DNA of 64,000 nt from Desulfocurvibacter africanus subsp. africanus DSM 2603. Lineage in GTDB: Bacteria > Desulfobacterota > Desulfovibrionia > Desulfovibrionales > Desulfovibrionaceae. A program made the translations under genes and the position numbers. The notes under the pieces were generated by a model that had not been told where the DNA came from, ran no database searches, and saw only the letters and a list, made by a program, of their open reading frames with translations. Shown in pieces: positions 17,875 to 26,218 of this stretch. The stretch covers positions 119,214-183,213 of the forward strand of contig NZ_KE383874.1 of assembly GCF_000422545.1 (NCBI RefSeq). The letters run 5' to 3'. Positions within the stretch are counted from its first letter, which is position 1; each line of letters begins with the position of its first letter.

Positions 17875-18267
17875 ATGAGCGAAGATTTTTTCTACGGCAC
17901 CGGCAAGCGGAAAAACTCCGTGGCCCGCACCCGCCTGTACAAAGGTACCGGGCAGATCGTCATCAATGAGCGTCCCTACGAGGAGTACTTTCCTCGCGCC
18001 ACGCTGCAGATGATCATCCGCCAGCCCCTGAACCTGACCAAGCTGCTCGGCAAGCTGGACATCAAGGTCAACGTCTGCGGTGGCGGCGTCGCCGGACAGG
18101 CCCAGGCCGTTCGTCACGGCATTTCCCGCGCCCTGCTGCAGCTCGATGTGAACCTGCGCCCCGTTCTCAAGCGGGCGGGTTTCCTGACCCGCGACTCCCG
18201 CCAGAAGGAACGCAAGAAGTACGGTCAGCGTGCCGCTCGAGCCCGCTACCAGTACTCCAAGCGCTAA
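17875..18267 (+). CDS. rpsI: 30S ribosomal protein S9
   Basis: 130 aa, full length. S9 contacts the P-site tRNA with its basic C-terminal tail. Seen: FYGTGKRKNSVARTRLYKG at the N-terminus, GGGVAGQAQAVRHGISRALL in the middle and the C-terminal RKKYGQRAARARYQYSKR. Preceded by GGAGAG. Usual partner of rplM. Confidence 0.97.
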   Translation: MSEDFFYGTGKRKNSVARTRLYKGTGQIVINERPYEEYFPRATLQMIIRQPLNLTKLLGKLDIKVNVCGGGVAGQAQAVRHGISRALLQLDVNLRPVLKRAGFLTRDSRQKERKKYGQRAARARYQYSKR

Positions 18268-18298
18268 ACCGCGCCGGGTTCCCATTCACGCGATCAAT

Positions 18299-18328
18299 GG
18301 GGCGAAGCCGCTCGGCTTCGCCCCTTTT
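18299..18328 (+). terminator. Terminator of rplM-rpsI
   Basis: 12-bp stem GGGGCGAAGCCG / CGGCTTCGCCCC with a 2-nt gap, followed by TTTT. Confidence 0.85.
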
Positions 18329-18563
18329 CGTGTTTCTGGAGCGGGCCGACCCTCGCGTCTCTCTCGTTATCCGACGCCGACCCGCGCATGAGGCTGGACG
18401 TCTCCTGCATGAAGAGCGCACAGGGCGTGCAAGGGCCTACTCCACCTGGCTTCCGCACGGTGTGCCGCCTTGTTCATCCACCTGGTCCGCCAGGCCAGGC
18501 CGCTCTGCCTGATTCGTCCGGTCTGACCAATCCGCCCGATTCGCCTGATTCGCCGGAGGAGCC

Positions 18564-19874
18564 ATGACCAAGAAAAAAAAGCCCACCCCCCGCCTCGTAG
18601 TCGCCGACGCCCAAGGCAATATTTATGACCATCCCGACTTGACCATGCTTGTGCGCCGCGGAGGCGAGTTCGGCCCGCCGCGCCCTGACGAGATAGTCTC
18701 CCTACCGGCCGAGAGTGACCTGTTCATGCTCCCTGCCCGTCGAGCCGTGGGCCTCGACCCGGTCACGGGCGATGTGCAGGTGCAGGAGGATTTCGCCGTG
18801 GCGGCCTTCGCCTGCCCCGGCTACACCCTCTCCGGCCTGGCCGCCTATGTCACGGACAAGGGCGCGCCCAGGCTTCCGCTGTTCGCCTATGGCGCCGTTG
18901 GTTTCGAGAACGGTCGCTTCTGGGTTTGCGCCTCGCGTGTGGACGAAGACCAGCGGCAGGTCTTCAAGAACGTGCCCAAGGACAAGATCAAGCGCGGCGC
19001 CGAAGCCATGCTCAAAAATTATCCGGACAATCGACTGGTGCGCCACCTGGCCACGTGTGCCCTGACCTACTGTTGTCCGGCGGCGCGCAACCTGGCCCTC
19101 GGCCGCTTCGAGTGCCCCCTGCCAACCGCGCGCGGCTGCAACGCCCGCTGCCTTGGCTGCATATCCCTGCAAGCCAAGGATTCGGGTTTCCCCTCCACCC
19201 AGAGCCGCATCACCTTCACGCCGACGGCAGCCGAAATCGTGGAAATCATGCGCCATCACGCGCAGCGCGAGCCGCGGCCCATATTCTCCTTCGGCCAGGG
19301 CTGCGAGGGCGAGCCGCTCACGGAAGCAGCGATTATCGCCGAGGCAGTGGGCCTGTACCGTTCGGGCGGCGGCCAGGGCACGGTGAACGTCAACACCAAC
19401 GCAAGCCTGCCGCAAACCATGGAGCCCCTGGCCAAGGCCGGCTTGAGTTCGATCCGCGTCAGCCTCAACTCGGCGCGGCCGACCTTGTACGAAGCCTACT
19501 ACCGGCCCGTGGGCTACACATTCGCGGACGTGGTGGAAACCATCGCCCAGGCCAAACAGCACGGCCTGTTCGTTTCCCTGAACTTCCTGTTCTTCCCCGG
19601 AGTGAGCGACAGCGAGGCGGAGGTGGAGGCCCTGACGGCTCTGGTCTCCGAGCACAAGGTCGACTTCATCCAGCTGCGCAACCTGAACCTGGACCCGGAA
19701 CTGTACATGACCATCGCCGCGCCCTTTGCCCAGGGCTCGGGCATGGGCCTGGCCAACTTCCGCAAGCGCCTCAAGGACGCCTGCCCCTGGCTGCGCTACG
19801 GGTATTTCAATCCGTACCTGGGTGGGCCTGTCGATAAGGACGAAGAAGGCGAGAAAGTCGGGAAAGACGAGTGA
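18564..19874 (+). CDS. Radical SAM protein of unknown substrate
   Basis: 436 aa. The [4Fe-4S] motif is C192-x3-C196-x2-C199 in RGCNARCLGCI, followed by a TIM-barrel-like region with FGQGCEGEPL and VNVNTNASLP (SAM-binding strands). About 190 residues precede the radical SAM core and contain extra cysteines (C165, C170, C171 in TCALTYCCP), a possible additional metal site. Strong GGAGGA Shine-Dalgarno. It stands alone between rpsI and purM. A short C-terminal lysine/glutamate tail. Reaction unknown. Confidence 0.85.
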   Translation: MTKKKKPTPRLVVADAQGNIYDHPDLTMLVRRGGEFGPPRPDEIVSLPAESDLFMLPARRAVGLDPVTGDVQVQEDFAVAAFACPGYTLSGLAAYVTDKGAPRLPLFAYGAVGFENGRFWVCASRVDEDQRQVFKNVPKDKIKRGAEAMLKNYPDNRLVRHLATCALTYCCPAARNLALGRFECPLPTARGCNARCLGCISLQAKDSGFPSTQSRITFTPTAAEIVEIMRHHAQREPRPIFSFGQGCEGEPLTEAAIIAEAVGLYRSGGGQGTVNVNTNASLPQTMEPLAKAGLSSIRVSLNSARPTLYEAYYRPVGYTFADVVETIAQAKQHGLFVSLNFLFFPGVSDSEAEVEALTALVSEHKVDFIQLRNLNLDPELYMTIAAPFAQGSGMGLANFRKRLKDACPWLRYGYFNPYLGGPVDKDEEGEKVGKDE

Positions 19875-19931
19875 GGCGAGCGGGACGGGCCTGACAGGCC
19901 TGACGGCCCCGGTTCATCAGCAGAAACAACA

Positions 19932-19962
19932 AAAAGGCCGTGGATGCACTCCACGGCCTTTC
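19932..19962. terminator. Bidirectional terminator between radical SAM gene and purM
   Basis: Stem AAGGCCGTGGA / TCCACGGCCTT (11 bp, 5-nt loop), flanked by A-rich sequence on one side and T-rich on the other, so it can serve both converging genes. Confidence 0.85.
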
Positions 19963-19989
19963 ATTTTCTGAATCCGGAACCCGTGCGGC

Positions 19990-21051
19990 CTAGCTGGCCG
20001 AAGCCGGAAAGCGCACCTGCACCTGCTCCTCATCGCCCTTGCGCTGGCGGATGGTGCCGATTTCGTAGGCCTTGACCCCATGGCCCGCCAGACGGTCGAT
20101 GACATCGGACTTGCTCTTCTGATCCACCACGAGCACGAAGCCGATGGAGCAGTTGAAGATCTGGAGCATCTCGGGCCAAGTCAGCTCGCCCGTGGCCTTG
20201 AGCCAGTCGAACACCGGCAGCATGGGCCAGGAACCGAACTCGATATCGCAGGCCACACTCTGGGGCAGCACGCGCGGGATGTTATCGTAAAAGCCACCGC
20301 CCGTGATGTGGGCCATGGCCTTGACCTGTACGGTGCGCATGAGGCTCAGCACGGGCTGCACATAGATGGCGGTCGGCGCAAGCAACACCTCGGCCACGCT
20401 CTTGTCCGAGCCGGGGAACTGATCGTCGGCCTTGAGACCCGACTTCTCGAAGAGTTTGCGCACGAGGGAGTAGCCGTTGGAGTGGATACCGCTTGCGGCC
20501 AGGCCGATGACTGCGTCGCCCACAGCCACGCCCGCGCCCTCCACGATCTTGGCGTTGTCCACCAGCCCCACGCAGAATCCGGACATGTCGTACTCGTCCG
20601 GGGCGTACAGGTCGGGCATTTCGGCCGTCTCACCGCCCAGCAGGGCGCAGCCCGTCTGCCGGCAGCCTTCGACCACGCCTGAAAGGATGACCTTGAGCCG
20701 CTCAACGTCAACCTTGCCGATGGCCAGATAATCCAGGAAAAACAAAGGGCGCGCGCCCTGGACAAGAATGTCGTTGACACTCATGGCCACCAGATCGATA
20801 CCAATGGTGTCGTAGCGGCCGAAGGCGACCGTCAGCAGGAGCTTGGTGCCCACGCCATCGGTGGAGGCCACCAGGACCGGCTCCTCCATGGAGGACAAGT
20901 CGGGCTTGAACAGCCCGCCGAAGCCGCCGATCTCGGTGACGACACCTTTGGTGAATGTGGAGCCTACCATGGCCTTGATGCCGCGCACGAAATCGTTGGC
21001 GGCGTCTATATCGACCCCGGCGGCCTTGTATGCTGAGGAGCGGTCGTTCAT
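19990..21051 (-). CDS. purM: Phosphoribosylformylglycinamidine cyclo-ligase PurM (AIR synthetase)
   Basis: 353 aa. Fifth step of purine synthesis: ATP-dependent closure of FGAM to AIR. Motifs: YKAAGVDIDAANDFVRGIK, STDGVGTKLLLT, MSVNDILVQGARPLFFLDY, LLGGETAEMPDLY, ASGIHSNGYSLVR and HITGGGFYDNIPRVLP. Start 21051 (MNDRSSAYK) has GGAGA upstream; an in-frame upstream Met at 21063 is possible. Single gene. Confidence 0.96.
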   Translation of the reverse strand: MNDRSSAYKAAGVDIDAANDFVRGIKAMVGSTFTKGVVTEIGGFGGLFKPDLSSMEEPVLVASTDGVGTKLLLTVAFGRYDTIGIDLVAMSVNDILVQGARPLFFLDYLAIGKVDVERLKVILSGVVEGCRQTGCALLGGETAEMPDLYAPDEYDMSGFCVGLVDNAKIVEGAGVAVGDAVIGLAASGIHSNGYSLVRKLFEKSGLKADDQFPGSDKSVAEVLLAPTAIYVQPVLSLMRTVQVKAMAHITGGGFYDNIPRVLPQSVACDIEFGSWPMLPVFDWLKATGELTWPEMLQIFNCSIGFVLVVDQKSKSDVIDRLAGHGVKAYEIGTIRQRKGDEEQVQVRFPASAS

Positions 21052-21145
21052 GCTGGTCTCCAAGTTCGCGTGTGAGTGTATGGAACACTATTCGAATGCA
21101 TGCCTTCATAGGCCCTCTATGAGGGAAATTCAAGGAGAGAGTGCC

Positions 21146-21484
21146 ATGCGGACCTTTGCCAGCGCCCTTGCCCTGATGGCGGCCCTGCTCGTCACAGGCA
21201 TCGTGGAAGCGGCCCAGCCCGAAGCGACAGACACCATTGAGATCAGACCCTTGAAATCCGGAGAAGTCAGCGGACCATACATAACCACGGACCCGCAGAC
21301 CGGCGACCGTATTCTGGGTGTGGCTCATCCCGCCCCGGACTGCGCGGAACCCGAACGCTATGGAGCGGTCTACGTGGTCCCGGAAATCGACGTGCCGGCC
21401 AAGCAGGAGCCCGCCAAACCGGTGCTGAAATATCAGCCCGGCGCCGAGGTGCCGCAGCCAGGCGTCTATCGCCCCGGCAGTTAG
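21146..21484 (+). CDS. Small secreted protein with Sec signal peptide
   Basis: 112 aa. Residues 1-23 form a signal peptide (MRTFASALALMAALLVTGIV followed by EAA), cleaved probably after AEA/AAQ. The mature part is proline-rich and acidic (DTIEIRPLKSGEVSGPYITT). Strong AAGGAGAG ribosome site. No family recognised. It sits 29 nt upstream of amrS and may be co-transcribed. Confidence 0.7.
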   Translation: MRTFASALALMAALLVTGIVEAAQPEATDTIEIRPLKSGEVSGPYITTDPQTGDRILGVAHPAPDCAEPERYGAVYVVPEIDVPAKQEPAKPVLKYQPGAEVPQPGVYRPGS

Positions 21485-21513
21485 CGGGACCGGGCCGGCC
21501 AAAGGAGCCAGCC

Positions 21514-22596
21514 ATGATCGAAGCCCAGTTGTGGAAGCCCGCCGCGGACAAGCACGTGCGTTGCGAACTGTGCAACCATTTCTGCCTCATCGAGCAGGGC
21601 GCGCGCGGCAAGTGCGGCGTGCGCGAGAACCATGACGGCCGGCTCATGTCCCTGTCGGCCGACAAGGTCGCGGCCATGAACCTCGATCCTATCGAGAAGA
21701 AGCCGCTCTATCATTTCCTGCCCGGCACCACGTCCCTGTCCATCGGCACGCCGGGCTGCACCATGGCCTGCCAGTTCTGCCAGAACTATTCCCTGTCCAT
21801 GCCGCCCAAGCAGGGCGACGAGGTGCGCGGCGAGCGCATCACGCCCGAGGTGATCGTGGAAACGGCCCTGCGCTACGGAGCTGCGAGCATTTCCTACACC
21901 TATTCCGAGCCGACCATCTTTTTTGAGTTGGCCGAGCCCTGCGCCAAACTGGCCATAGACAAGGGCCTGAAGAACGTGTGGGTCTCCAACGGCTACATGA
22001 GCGACAAGTGCCTGGATCGCCTGCGCGACATCATCCATGCGGCCAATATCGACTTGAAGGCCTTCAACGACGACTTTTACCGCAACATCTGCGACGCCCG
22101 CCTTAAGCCCGTGCTGAAGAACATCGTGAGCATCAAAAAGATGGGCTGGTGGCTGGAGCTGACCACCCTGCTCATCCCGGGCATGAACGATAGCGACGAG
22201 GAACTGCGGGGCATGGCCGCCTATATCCGCGACGATGTGGGTGCGGACACGCCCTGGCACATCTCGCGCTTTCATCCGACCTACAAACTCACGACCAAAC
22301 CCATCACGCCCGTCGAACGCCTTGAGCGGGCCTGGGAGATCGGCAAGGAGGCCGGGCTCAAGTACGTCTATGTGGGCAATGTGCCGGGGCATGTTTCGGA
22401 CCACACGACCTGCCCCGAATGCGGCTGTCTGTGCCTGGACCGCAGCGGCTTCTCGGTCACGAGCAATGCCATCAAGGACGGCAAGTGCCCCGAATGCGGA
22501 CTGGAAATTCCCGGCGTGGGACTCTCTGGAGAAGCCGGCAAGAACCGCGCTGCCAAGGGCCGCACATCCGGCGCAGCGCGTCGCCCATCGATCTAG
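21514..22596 (+). CDS. amrS: AmmeMemoRadiSam system radical SAM enzyme
   Basis: 360 aa radical SAM protein of the PflA-like AmrS type. N-terminal cysteines (VRCELCNHFC) precede the cluster motif C82-x3-C86-x2-C89 in PGCTMACQFCQNY; SYTYSEPTIFFE and the TLLIPGMNDSDEEL segment follow. C-terminal CPECG pairs form a zinc-ribbon-like end. Usual partners AmmeMemo AMMECR1 and MEMO are not in the window. The stop codon TAG at 22594 is the first triplet of repeat copy 4, so the original 3' end may have been altered by that insertion. Confidence 0.88.
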   Translation: MIEAQLWKPAADKHVRCELCNHFCLIEQGARGKCGVRENHDGRLMSLSADKVAAMNLDPIEKKPLYHFLPGTTSLSIGTPGCTMACQFCQNYSLSMPPKQGDEVRGERITPEVIVETALRYGAASISYTYSEPTIFFELAEPCAKLAIDKGLKNVWVSNGYMSDKCLDRLRDIIHAANIDLKAFNDDFYRNICDARLKPVLKNIVSIKKMGWWLELTTLLIPGMNDSDEELRGMAAYIRDDVGADTPWHISRFHPTYKLTTKPITPVERLERAWEIGKEAGLKYVYVGNVPGHVSDHTTCPECGCLCLDRSGFSVTSNAIKDGKCPECGLEIPGVGLSGEAGKNRAAKGRTSGAARRPSI

Positions 22597-22722
22597 ATCA
22601 GATTGCCTTTATGACGCCCGCTCCGGCGATGACGGCGCAAGTGAATTGCGCCTACGCCGAAGCTAGCGGCAAGCCATGCCGACGCACGGCTCGCAGAGCA
22701 TTTTCAAAAGCAAAATGCTCTA
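22594..22722 (-). repeat. MITE-like repeat, copy 4 (inverted)
   Basis: 129 bp in the orientation opposite to copies 1-3. Its first bases TAG serve as the amrS stop codon. Slightly more diverged at this end (TAGATCA instead of TAGAGCA). Confidence 0.9.
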
Positions 22723-22886
22723 GGCAAGCCCAGGCCACCCGGTAAGGAGCGCGCCCGGAACGCCAGGGAACTTCCTTTTCCAGCCTGCGGCAAAAGCTGG
22801 CCGGCAGCGTTTCGCTTCTGCTCAAGGCTGTTACCCCTTGCCAGGCCCGAGGCTTTGGCGTAAGTAGTCACTCCCTTGAGGGAGAC

Positions 22887-22963
22887 CGGGGCGTGGCGCA
22901 GTCTGGCAGCGCGCCTGCTTTGGGAGCAGGATGCCGGGAGTTCAAATCTCTCCGCCCCGACCA
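22887..22963 (+). tRNA. tRNA-Pro (anticodon UGG)
   Basis: 77 nt including encoded CCA. Acceptor stem CGGGGCG / CGCCCCG, anticodon stem CCTGC / GCAGG around loop TTTGGGA (anticodon TGG), T-loop TTCAAAT. Its 3' 46 bases are the phage attachment core, so the 3' half is phage-derived in this lysogen while the gene stays intact. Confidence 0.96.
22918..22963 (+). other. Left attachment core (in tRNA-Pro)
   Basis: 46 bp identical to 60818-60863. Starts in the tRNA anticodon loop (CTTTGGGAGC) and runs to the CCA end; flanks diverge on both sides. Confidence 0.95.
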
Positions 22964-22971
22964 GCGATTAC

Positions 22972-23010
22972 AACGGCTTGCAGGTGTTTACCCGCAAGCC
23001 GTTTCTTTTT
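22972..23010 (+). terminator. Phage-carried terminator for tRNA-Pro
   Basis: Stem AACGGCTTGC / GCAAGCCGTT followed by TCTTTTT, immediately past the tRNA. It replaces the host terminator, which is displaced to 60873. Confidence 0.85.
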
Positions 23011-23032
23011 AGGGCATACAAAAGGGCATACA
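23011..23032 (+). other. Integrase arm-type sites, left arm (two)
   Basis: AGGGCATACA at 23011-23020 and again at 23023-23032, direct repeats with 12-bp periodicity. The same motif is repeated three times on the right prophage arm, which suggests integrase arm-binding sites. Confidence 0.7.
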
Positions 23033-23364
23033 GGGATGCCCAATCCCATGAACTTCATTTTTAAAAAGCAAGCCATTTCAAGCCGATATGCGAATTAGCA
23101 TCCATATCACCACGCAAGCTAATTGCCCTCCTTTGCATTCCATTGCTCTCCCTGCAAAAGCGGTCGCCTCCTGCTAAGGCCGCTCCCGTGCGGGCTGGCA
23201 TGCCCTTGCCATGCCCTGAGCCGTTGCGTTTTTTGATCGAAAAAGCTCGAAGGTTTGGTGCGGAGGAGTGATTTTTTTCTGGGGGCGGCGCTCTTTCGGG
23301 CGCGGGCTGGGTCTGGTCAGCGTAAGCTGGTGAAGGAGCGCGGAGAGGCGCGGCTGGCGCGTGG
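23033..23364. other. Non-coding prophage end; possible cos region
   Basis: No gene seen. In HP1-like phages the packaging cos site lies between the last late gene and attP, which is this stretch. It contains a T-run followed by GC-rich inverted segments (GGCGGCGCTC, GGGCGCGGGC near 23280-23310), but I cannot identify cos itself. Confidence 0.35.
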
Positions 23365-23398
23365 AAAAAGGAAAGGCCGGGGATGATTCCCGGCCTTT
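23365..23398 (-). terminator. Terminator of the prophage late operon
   Basis: On the minus strand, stem AAAGGCCGGG / CCCGGCCTTT (23372-23398) then CCTTTTT, about 50 nt after the methyltransferase stop. Confidence 0.85.
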
Positions 23399-23447
23399 GT
23401 TGTGGTTATGGCTGGCGTTCGGCTGTGCCGTGCTGTGCAAGGCTCCT

Positions 23448-24194
23448 CTATCCTTCCATTGCCTCCGTGAGTCGCTTCGCGGCGATGGCGGCGTACTCGG
23501 GAGACAGCTCGATCCCGATGAAGCTCCGGCCGGTTTGGAGGCAGGCCATGCCCGTTGTGCCGCTGCCGGCGAAGGGGTCCAGGACCGTGCAGCCCGGCAT
23601 GGTGACTTCCAGGAGATCCGTGAGCAAGGGCACGGGCTTCTCGGTCAGGTGGACCTTGCGGTTCGCATTGACGTGGTGCCGGTAGACGCCGGGCAGGCAG
23701 CGGCGCGTATGCGTAAGCGGCTTGCCCTTGCTGCCCGTGATGATGAACTCCGCATCCCGCTTGAAGTCTCCCAGGGTGGGGCGGGCGCTGGGTTTGTGCC
23801 AGGTCAGGACGCCGCGCCACATCCAGCCTGCGGCCTGCACGGCGTCGGTCATGGCCGGGAGCTGTCGCCAGTCCGTGAAGACCATGAGCCGGGCCCCATC
23901 GCGCGCAATGCGCCAGCACTCGGCAAGCCAGAGCGAGGCCCACAGGGTGAAGGAGCGCTGATCGCGGTTATCCCCGAGCATGGCTGGATAGCGCCGCTTT
24001 GTGGAGCCGTGTTGGTACTTCTGGGCGGGGTCCGCCTGCCTGGCGGATATGGTCATGCCGCCGCTCGAATAAGGCGGATCGGTGAGGATGGTATCGACGG
24101 AGTTGTCCGGGAGCGCCCTCAAGATGCCGAGGGCTTCGCCTTGGTGCAGGGTAATGCGATCAGAAGCGAGCAGCGTGGTCATGTCGAACCCCAT
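23448..24194 (-). CDS. Phage DNA methyltransferase (beta class, probably N6-adenine or N4-cytosine)
   Basis: 248 aa amino-methyltransferase. Catalytic motif DPPY (LTDPPYSSGG, about residue 38) precedes the SAM-binding motif VLDPFAGSGTTGMACL (about 205), the order of beta-class enzymes. Probably modifies phage DNA against host restriction. Last gene of the late operon. Its start codon lies 35 nt inside the end of com, and a predicted hairpin in the mRNA covers it (separate entry). An alternative start, MTTLLAS at 24182, would also lie just after the hairpin. The exact methylated base is not deducible. Confidence 0.85.
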   Translation of the reverse strand: MGFDMTTLLASDRITLHQGEALGILRALPDNSVDTILTDPPYSSGGMTISARQADPAQKYQHGSTKRRYPAMLGDNRDQRSFTLWASLWLAECWRIARDGARLMVFTDWRQLPAMTDAVQAAGWMWRGVLTWHKPSARPTLGDFKRDAEFIITGSKGKPLTHTRRCLPGVYRHHVNANRKVHLTEKPVPLLTDLLEVTMPGCTVLDPFAGSGTTGMACLQTGRSFIGIELSPEYAAIAAKRLTEAMEG

Positions 24195-24345
24195 TTCGAG
24201 GCTCGCGGCCTTCGAAGTTGGGGCTCATGGCTCTCACGTGGTTGTCTGTCCGGCAGCGCGGACAGCGGATATGCAGGCTAATGACCTGGCCACGGGCCAG
24301 GAGTTTGCCGCAGGTGCCGCAACGGATCTCGTCGGCGGGTATCAT
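24160..24345 (-). CDS. com: Com-like zinc-binding translational activator
   Basis: 61 aa. Two CxxC pairs (IRCGTCGKLLARG and IRCPRCRTDNHVRA) form a zinc finger, with KLLARG matching the Com family of Mu-like phages. In Mu, Com binds the mRNA and frees the mom start codon from a stem. Here the downstream gene is a DNA methyltransferase, overlapping com by 35 nt, with a hairpin at its start. The start overlaps the stop of the baseplate V gene (ATGA). Confidence 0.8.
   Translation of the reverse strand: MIPADEIRCGTCGKLLARGQVISLHIRCPRCRTDNHVRAMSPNFEGREPRNGVRHDHAARF
24189..24223 (-). promoter_or_regulatory. RNA hairpin overlapping methyltransferase start codon
   Basis: In the minus-strand transcript, nested arms CCCCA/TGGGG, TTCGA/TCGAA and GGC/GCC (13 pairs, 5-nt loop CGCGA, small internal bulges) form one hairpin. 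The ATG (24194-24192) begins at the 3' arm, with its TG inside the TGGGG pairing. This parallels the translation-inhibitor stem of Mu mom, which the Com protein opens. Structure predicted by eye. Confidence 0.65.
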
Positions 24346-25544
24346 GCGGTGATGCCTCCAATGATGTTGCGATGCTCCTCCAGGCTGGCAACGTGTCCGG
24401 ATACCGTGCCGCCCTGGACGATGGCTCCCACGGTCGGGTGAGTATGCGAGGCCAGGACGGTCAATGCGGCCTTGATCTCATCGAGGCAGGCCAGGATCTC
24501 GGCGAAGAGGCTCGGGCCAGAACCGCCGCCCCCTCCGCTTCCCATGCAGGCGAATGTGCCGGCCACCAATGTTATCGCACCGCCCCCGAGCGTCACGTTC
24601 GCGGCCTGGAGGACTTTATTGCCAGCGGCGATCTCCGTGCTGTTCCCGGTCACGTTCACGGCCAGATCCGCGCCGATGGTCTCCGTCTTCGCGCCGCCAA
24701 TGTCCGTGGTCTGTTCGCCCGTGACGGTCTCGGTTCTGCCTCCGCCGATAGTCGTCTCCTGCTCGCCCTGGACCGTCTCCTGCCGGTCGCCGTCGATGGC
24801 AACGGAACGGTTGCCCTTCACGGTGCTGGTGTGGTTCTGGCCCACGGTTTCGGTAGCCTCGCCGGCCGTCGTATGCGTGGAGTCCGCCCCGGCCGACAGG
24901 TTCAGGTCGCCCAACGTGCCCAGATCCGCGCGCAGCCCGGCCAGCATGGTAAGGACCGTGCCCACCTCCACGGTGCGCATGCCGCCCACCTCGATAGTGG
25001 AATGCTCCTCGATGCGCTTGAACTCGCGCGCCAGCTCGGTGACGGCCTCGACGGCCCGCACCAGCCTGGTCAGCGAATCGTCCTCGATGCCGGCGTCCGT
25101 GCGGCGGACCCAGTTACCCGCGGCGTCCGCGCGCTGGAACACGGCCGGGGACTGCTGGGCCAGCCATTCCCTTGGCGCAACGGCCGGCAGGGACGTGCCC
25201 ATGGGATAGACGTGCCGGATAATGGGATGGTCTGGCCTGCCATAGGCGAAGCCTACAACCACGAGCGCGCCGGGCTCGGGGAATGCGAACGTCCCGGCCT
25301 CCTGCCCTGCTCCGCTCGGCACGGGCAGCGGTACGGCCGGATAGACCGGGAAAGCAGGATCCGGCTCCAGGTCCGGGGTAAGGATCTCGATGTCCACGGC
25401 GTAGCGCGGCCGGAAGCGCTCACAGGTCGCGCCCTTTTCGGGCTGATCGGCAATGGCCACCACGCGCGCGTAGCGGTCCAGGTGCAGCCCTCCGGAGAGT
25501 TCCGGGAAAAGCTTGAGCACGGCGGCCCTTATTGCATCCTGCAT
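24342..25544 (-). CDS. Baseplate assembly protein V-like / tail spike
   Basis: 400 aa. The N-terminal ~130 residues have an OB-fold-like region ending GALVVVGFAYGRPDHPIIRHVYP, as in gpV/Gp5-type spikes. From about 215 to 320 there are short repeated units rich in T-E-T/V and G (EATETVGQNHTSTVKGNRS, EQETTIGGGRTETVTG), expected for an intertwined trimeric beta-helix needle. A glycine run (GSGGGGGSG) precedes the C-terminal domain with SHTHPTVG. Central membrane-piercing spike of the contractile tail. Twice the length of P2 gpV. Confidence 0.8.
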   Translation of the reverse strand: MQDAIRAAVLKLFPELSGGLHLDRYARVVAIADQPEKGATCERFRPRYAVDIEILTPDLEPDPAFPVYPAVPLPVPSGAGQEAGTFAFPEPGALVVVGFAYGRPDHPIIRHVYPMGTSLPAVAPREWLAQQSPAVFQRADAAGNWVRRTDAGIEDDSLTRLVRAVEAVTELAREFKRIEEHSTIEVGGMRTVEVGTVLTMLAGLRADLGTLGDLNLSAGADSTHTTAGEATETVGQNHTSTVKGNRSVAIDGDRQETVQGEQETTIGGGRTETVTGEQTTDIGGAKTETIGADLAVNVTGNSTEIAAGNKVLQAANVTLGGGAITLVAGTFACMGSGGGGGSGPSLFAEILACLDEIKAALTVLASHTHPTVGAIVQGGTVSGHVASLEEHRNIIGGITA

Positions 25545-26218
25545 GTGACCCCCATTTCATGCCCGGCCAGGCGCAGGGACAGGACGCGCCGGCCGTTCAG
25601 GATCGCCCCTGGGCGTAGCGCGGGCATGGCCGGGATGTTCTGGCTGCCCCCGGCCGTGGCCTGCGAGTGGACTGATTCCGGCAGCTCCACGGCCCGATTA
25701 GGCCAGCGGGAATCCTCCCAGGAACCCACGAACACCTGCCCATCGCCCTGGGTCTGCCAAAAGTAGTCCGGGATGGAAAACACCTCGCCCAGCCTGGCCA
25801 GGCCGTGAAAGCCTGAGCCGAGGGTTCCGAAATACGGCACGCGGGTGGAGGCGTAGGCGCGATCCGGCACGATGAAGCGCAGGCCCGTGCGGGCCGCATA
25901 GGCGGCCAGCACGTCGCGCAAGGTCGGATGGCGCAAAGCCAGTGGATGCGCCGCATCGAGCCTGGCCGACACCTCCCGACAGAACAAGCGCTGCTGGGTC
26001 GAGTCCACGGGCACGCAGCGCTCCACCTCGCCGGTGAAGAACCGCGTGAGCTTTGCGTCGAAGTGCCAGCCGAGGGCAAAGACAACTTCGCCCGAGAGCT
26101 GCTCTCCGGCGCGCACCTGGAAGATGGCCCGGCCCGGCCGGTCGATGTCCAGGCGGATATCCTCGCTCACCAAAGGGAGTTCGGAGCCGGCCACAAGGAT
26201 GCGCTTCTGGAGCTTCAT
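25529..26218 (-). CDS. Tail hub-like protein (gpD-type)
   Basis: 229 aa. Features typical of the tail hub that bridges tube and spike: ARLDAAHPLALRHPTLRDVL, YAARTGLRFIVPDRAY, and IPDYFWQTQGDGQVFVGSW. Smaller than P2 gpD (~390 aa), so probably a reduced hub. It overlaps the spike gene by 16 nt, the classical hub-spike adjacency. Assignment by motif resemblance and position. Confidence 0.6.
   Translation of the reverse strand: MKLQKRILVAGSELPLVSEDIRLDIDRPGRAIFQVRAGEQLSGEVVFALGWHFDAKLTRFFTGEVERCVPVDSTQQRLFCREVSARLDAAHPLALRHPTLRDVLAAYAARTGLRFIVPDRAYASTRVPYFGTLGSGFHGLARLGEVFSIPDYFWQTQGDGQVFVGSWEDSRWPNRAVELPESVHSQATAGGSQNIPAMPALRPGAILNGRRVLSLRLAGHEMGVTCRMQ

Noticed and set aside
23174-23440. 88-codon minus-strand frame near the left prophage end
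   Set aside because: Overlaps the late-operon terminator hairpin, low-complexity composition, no ribosome site.
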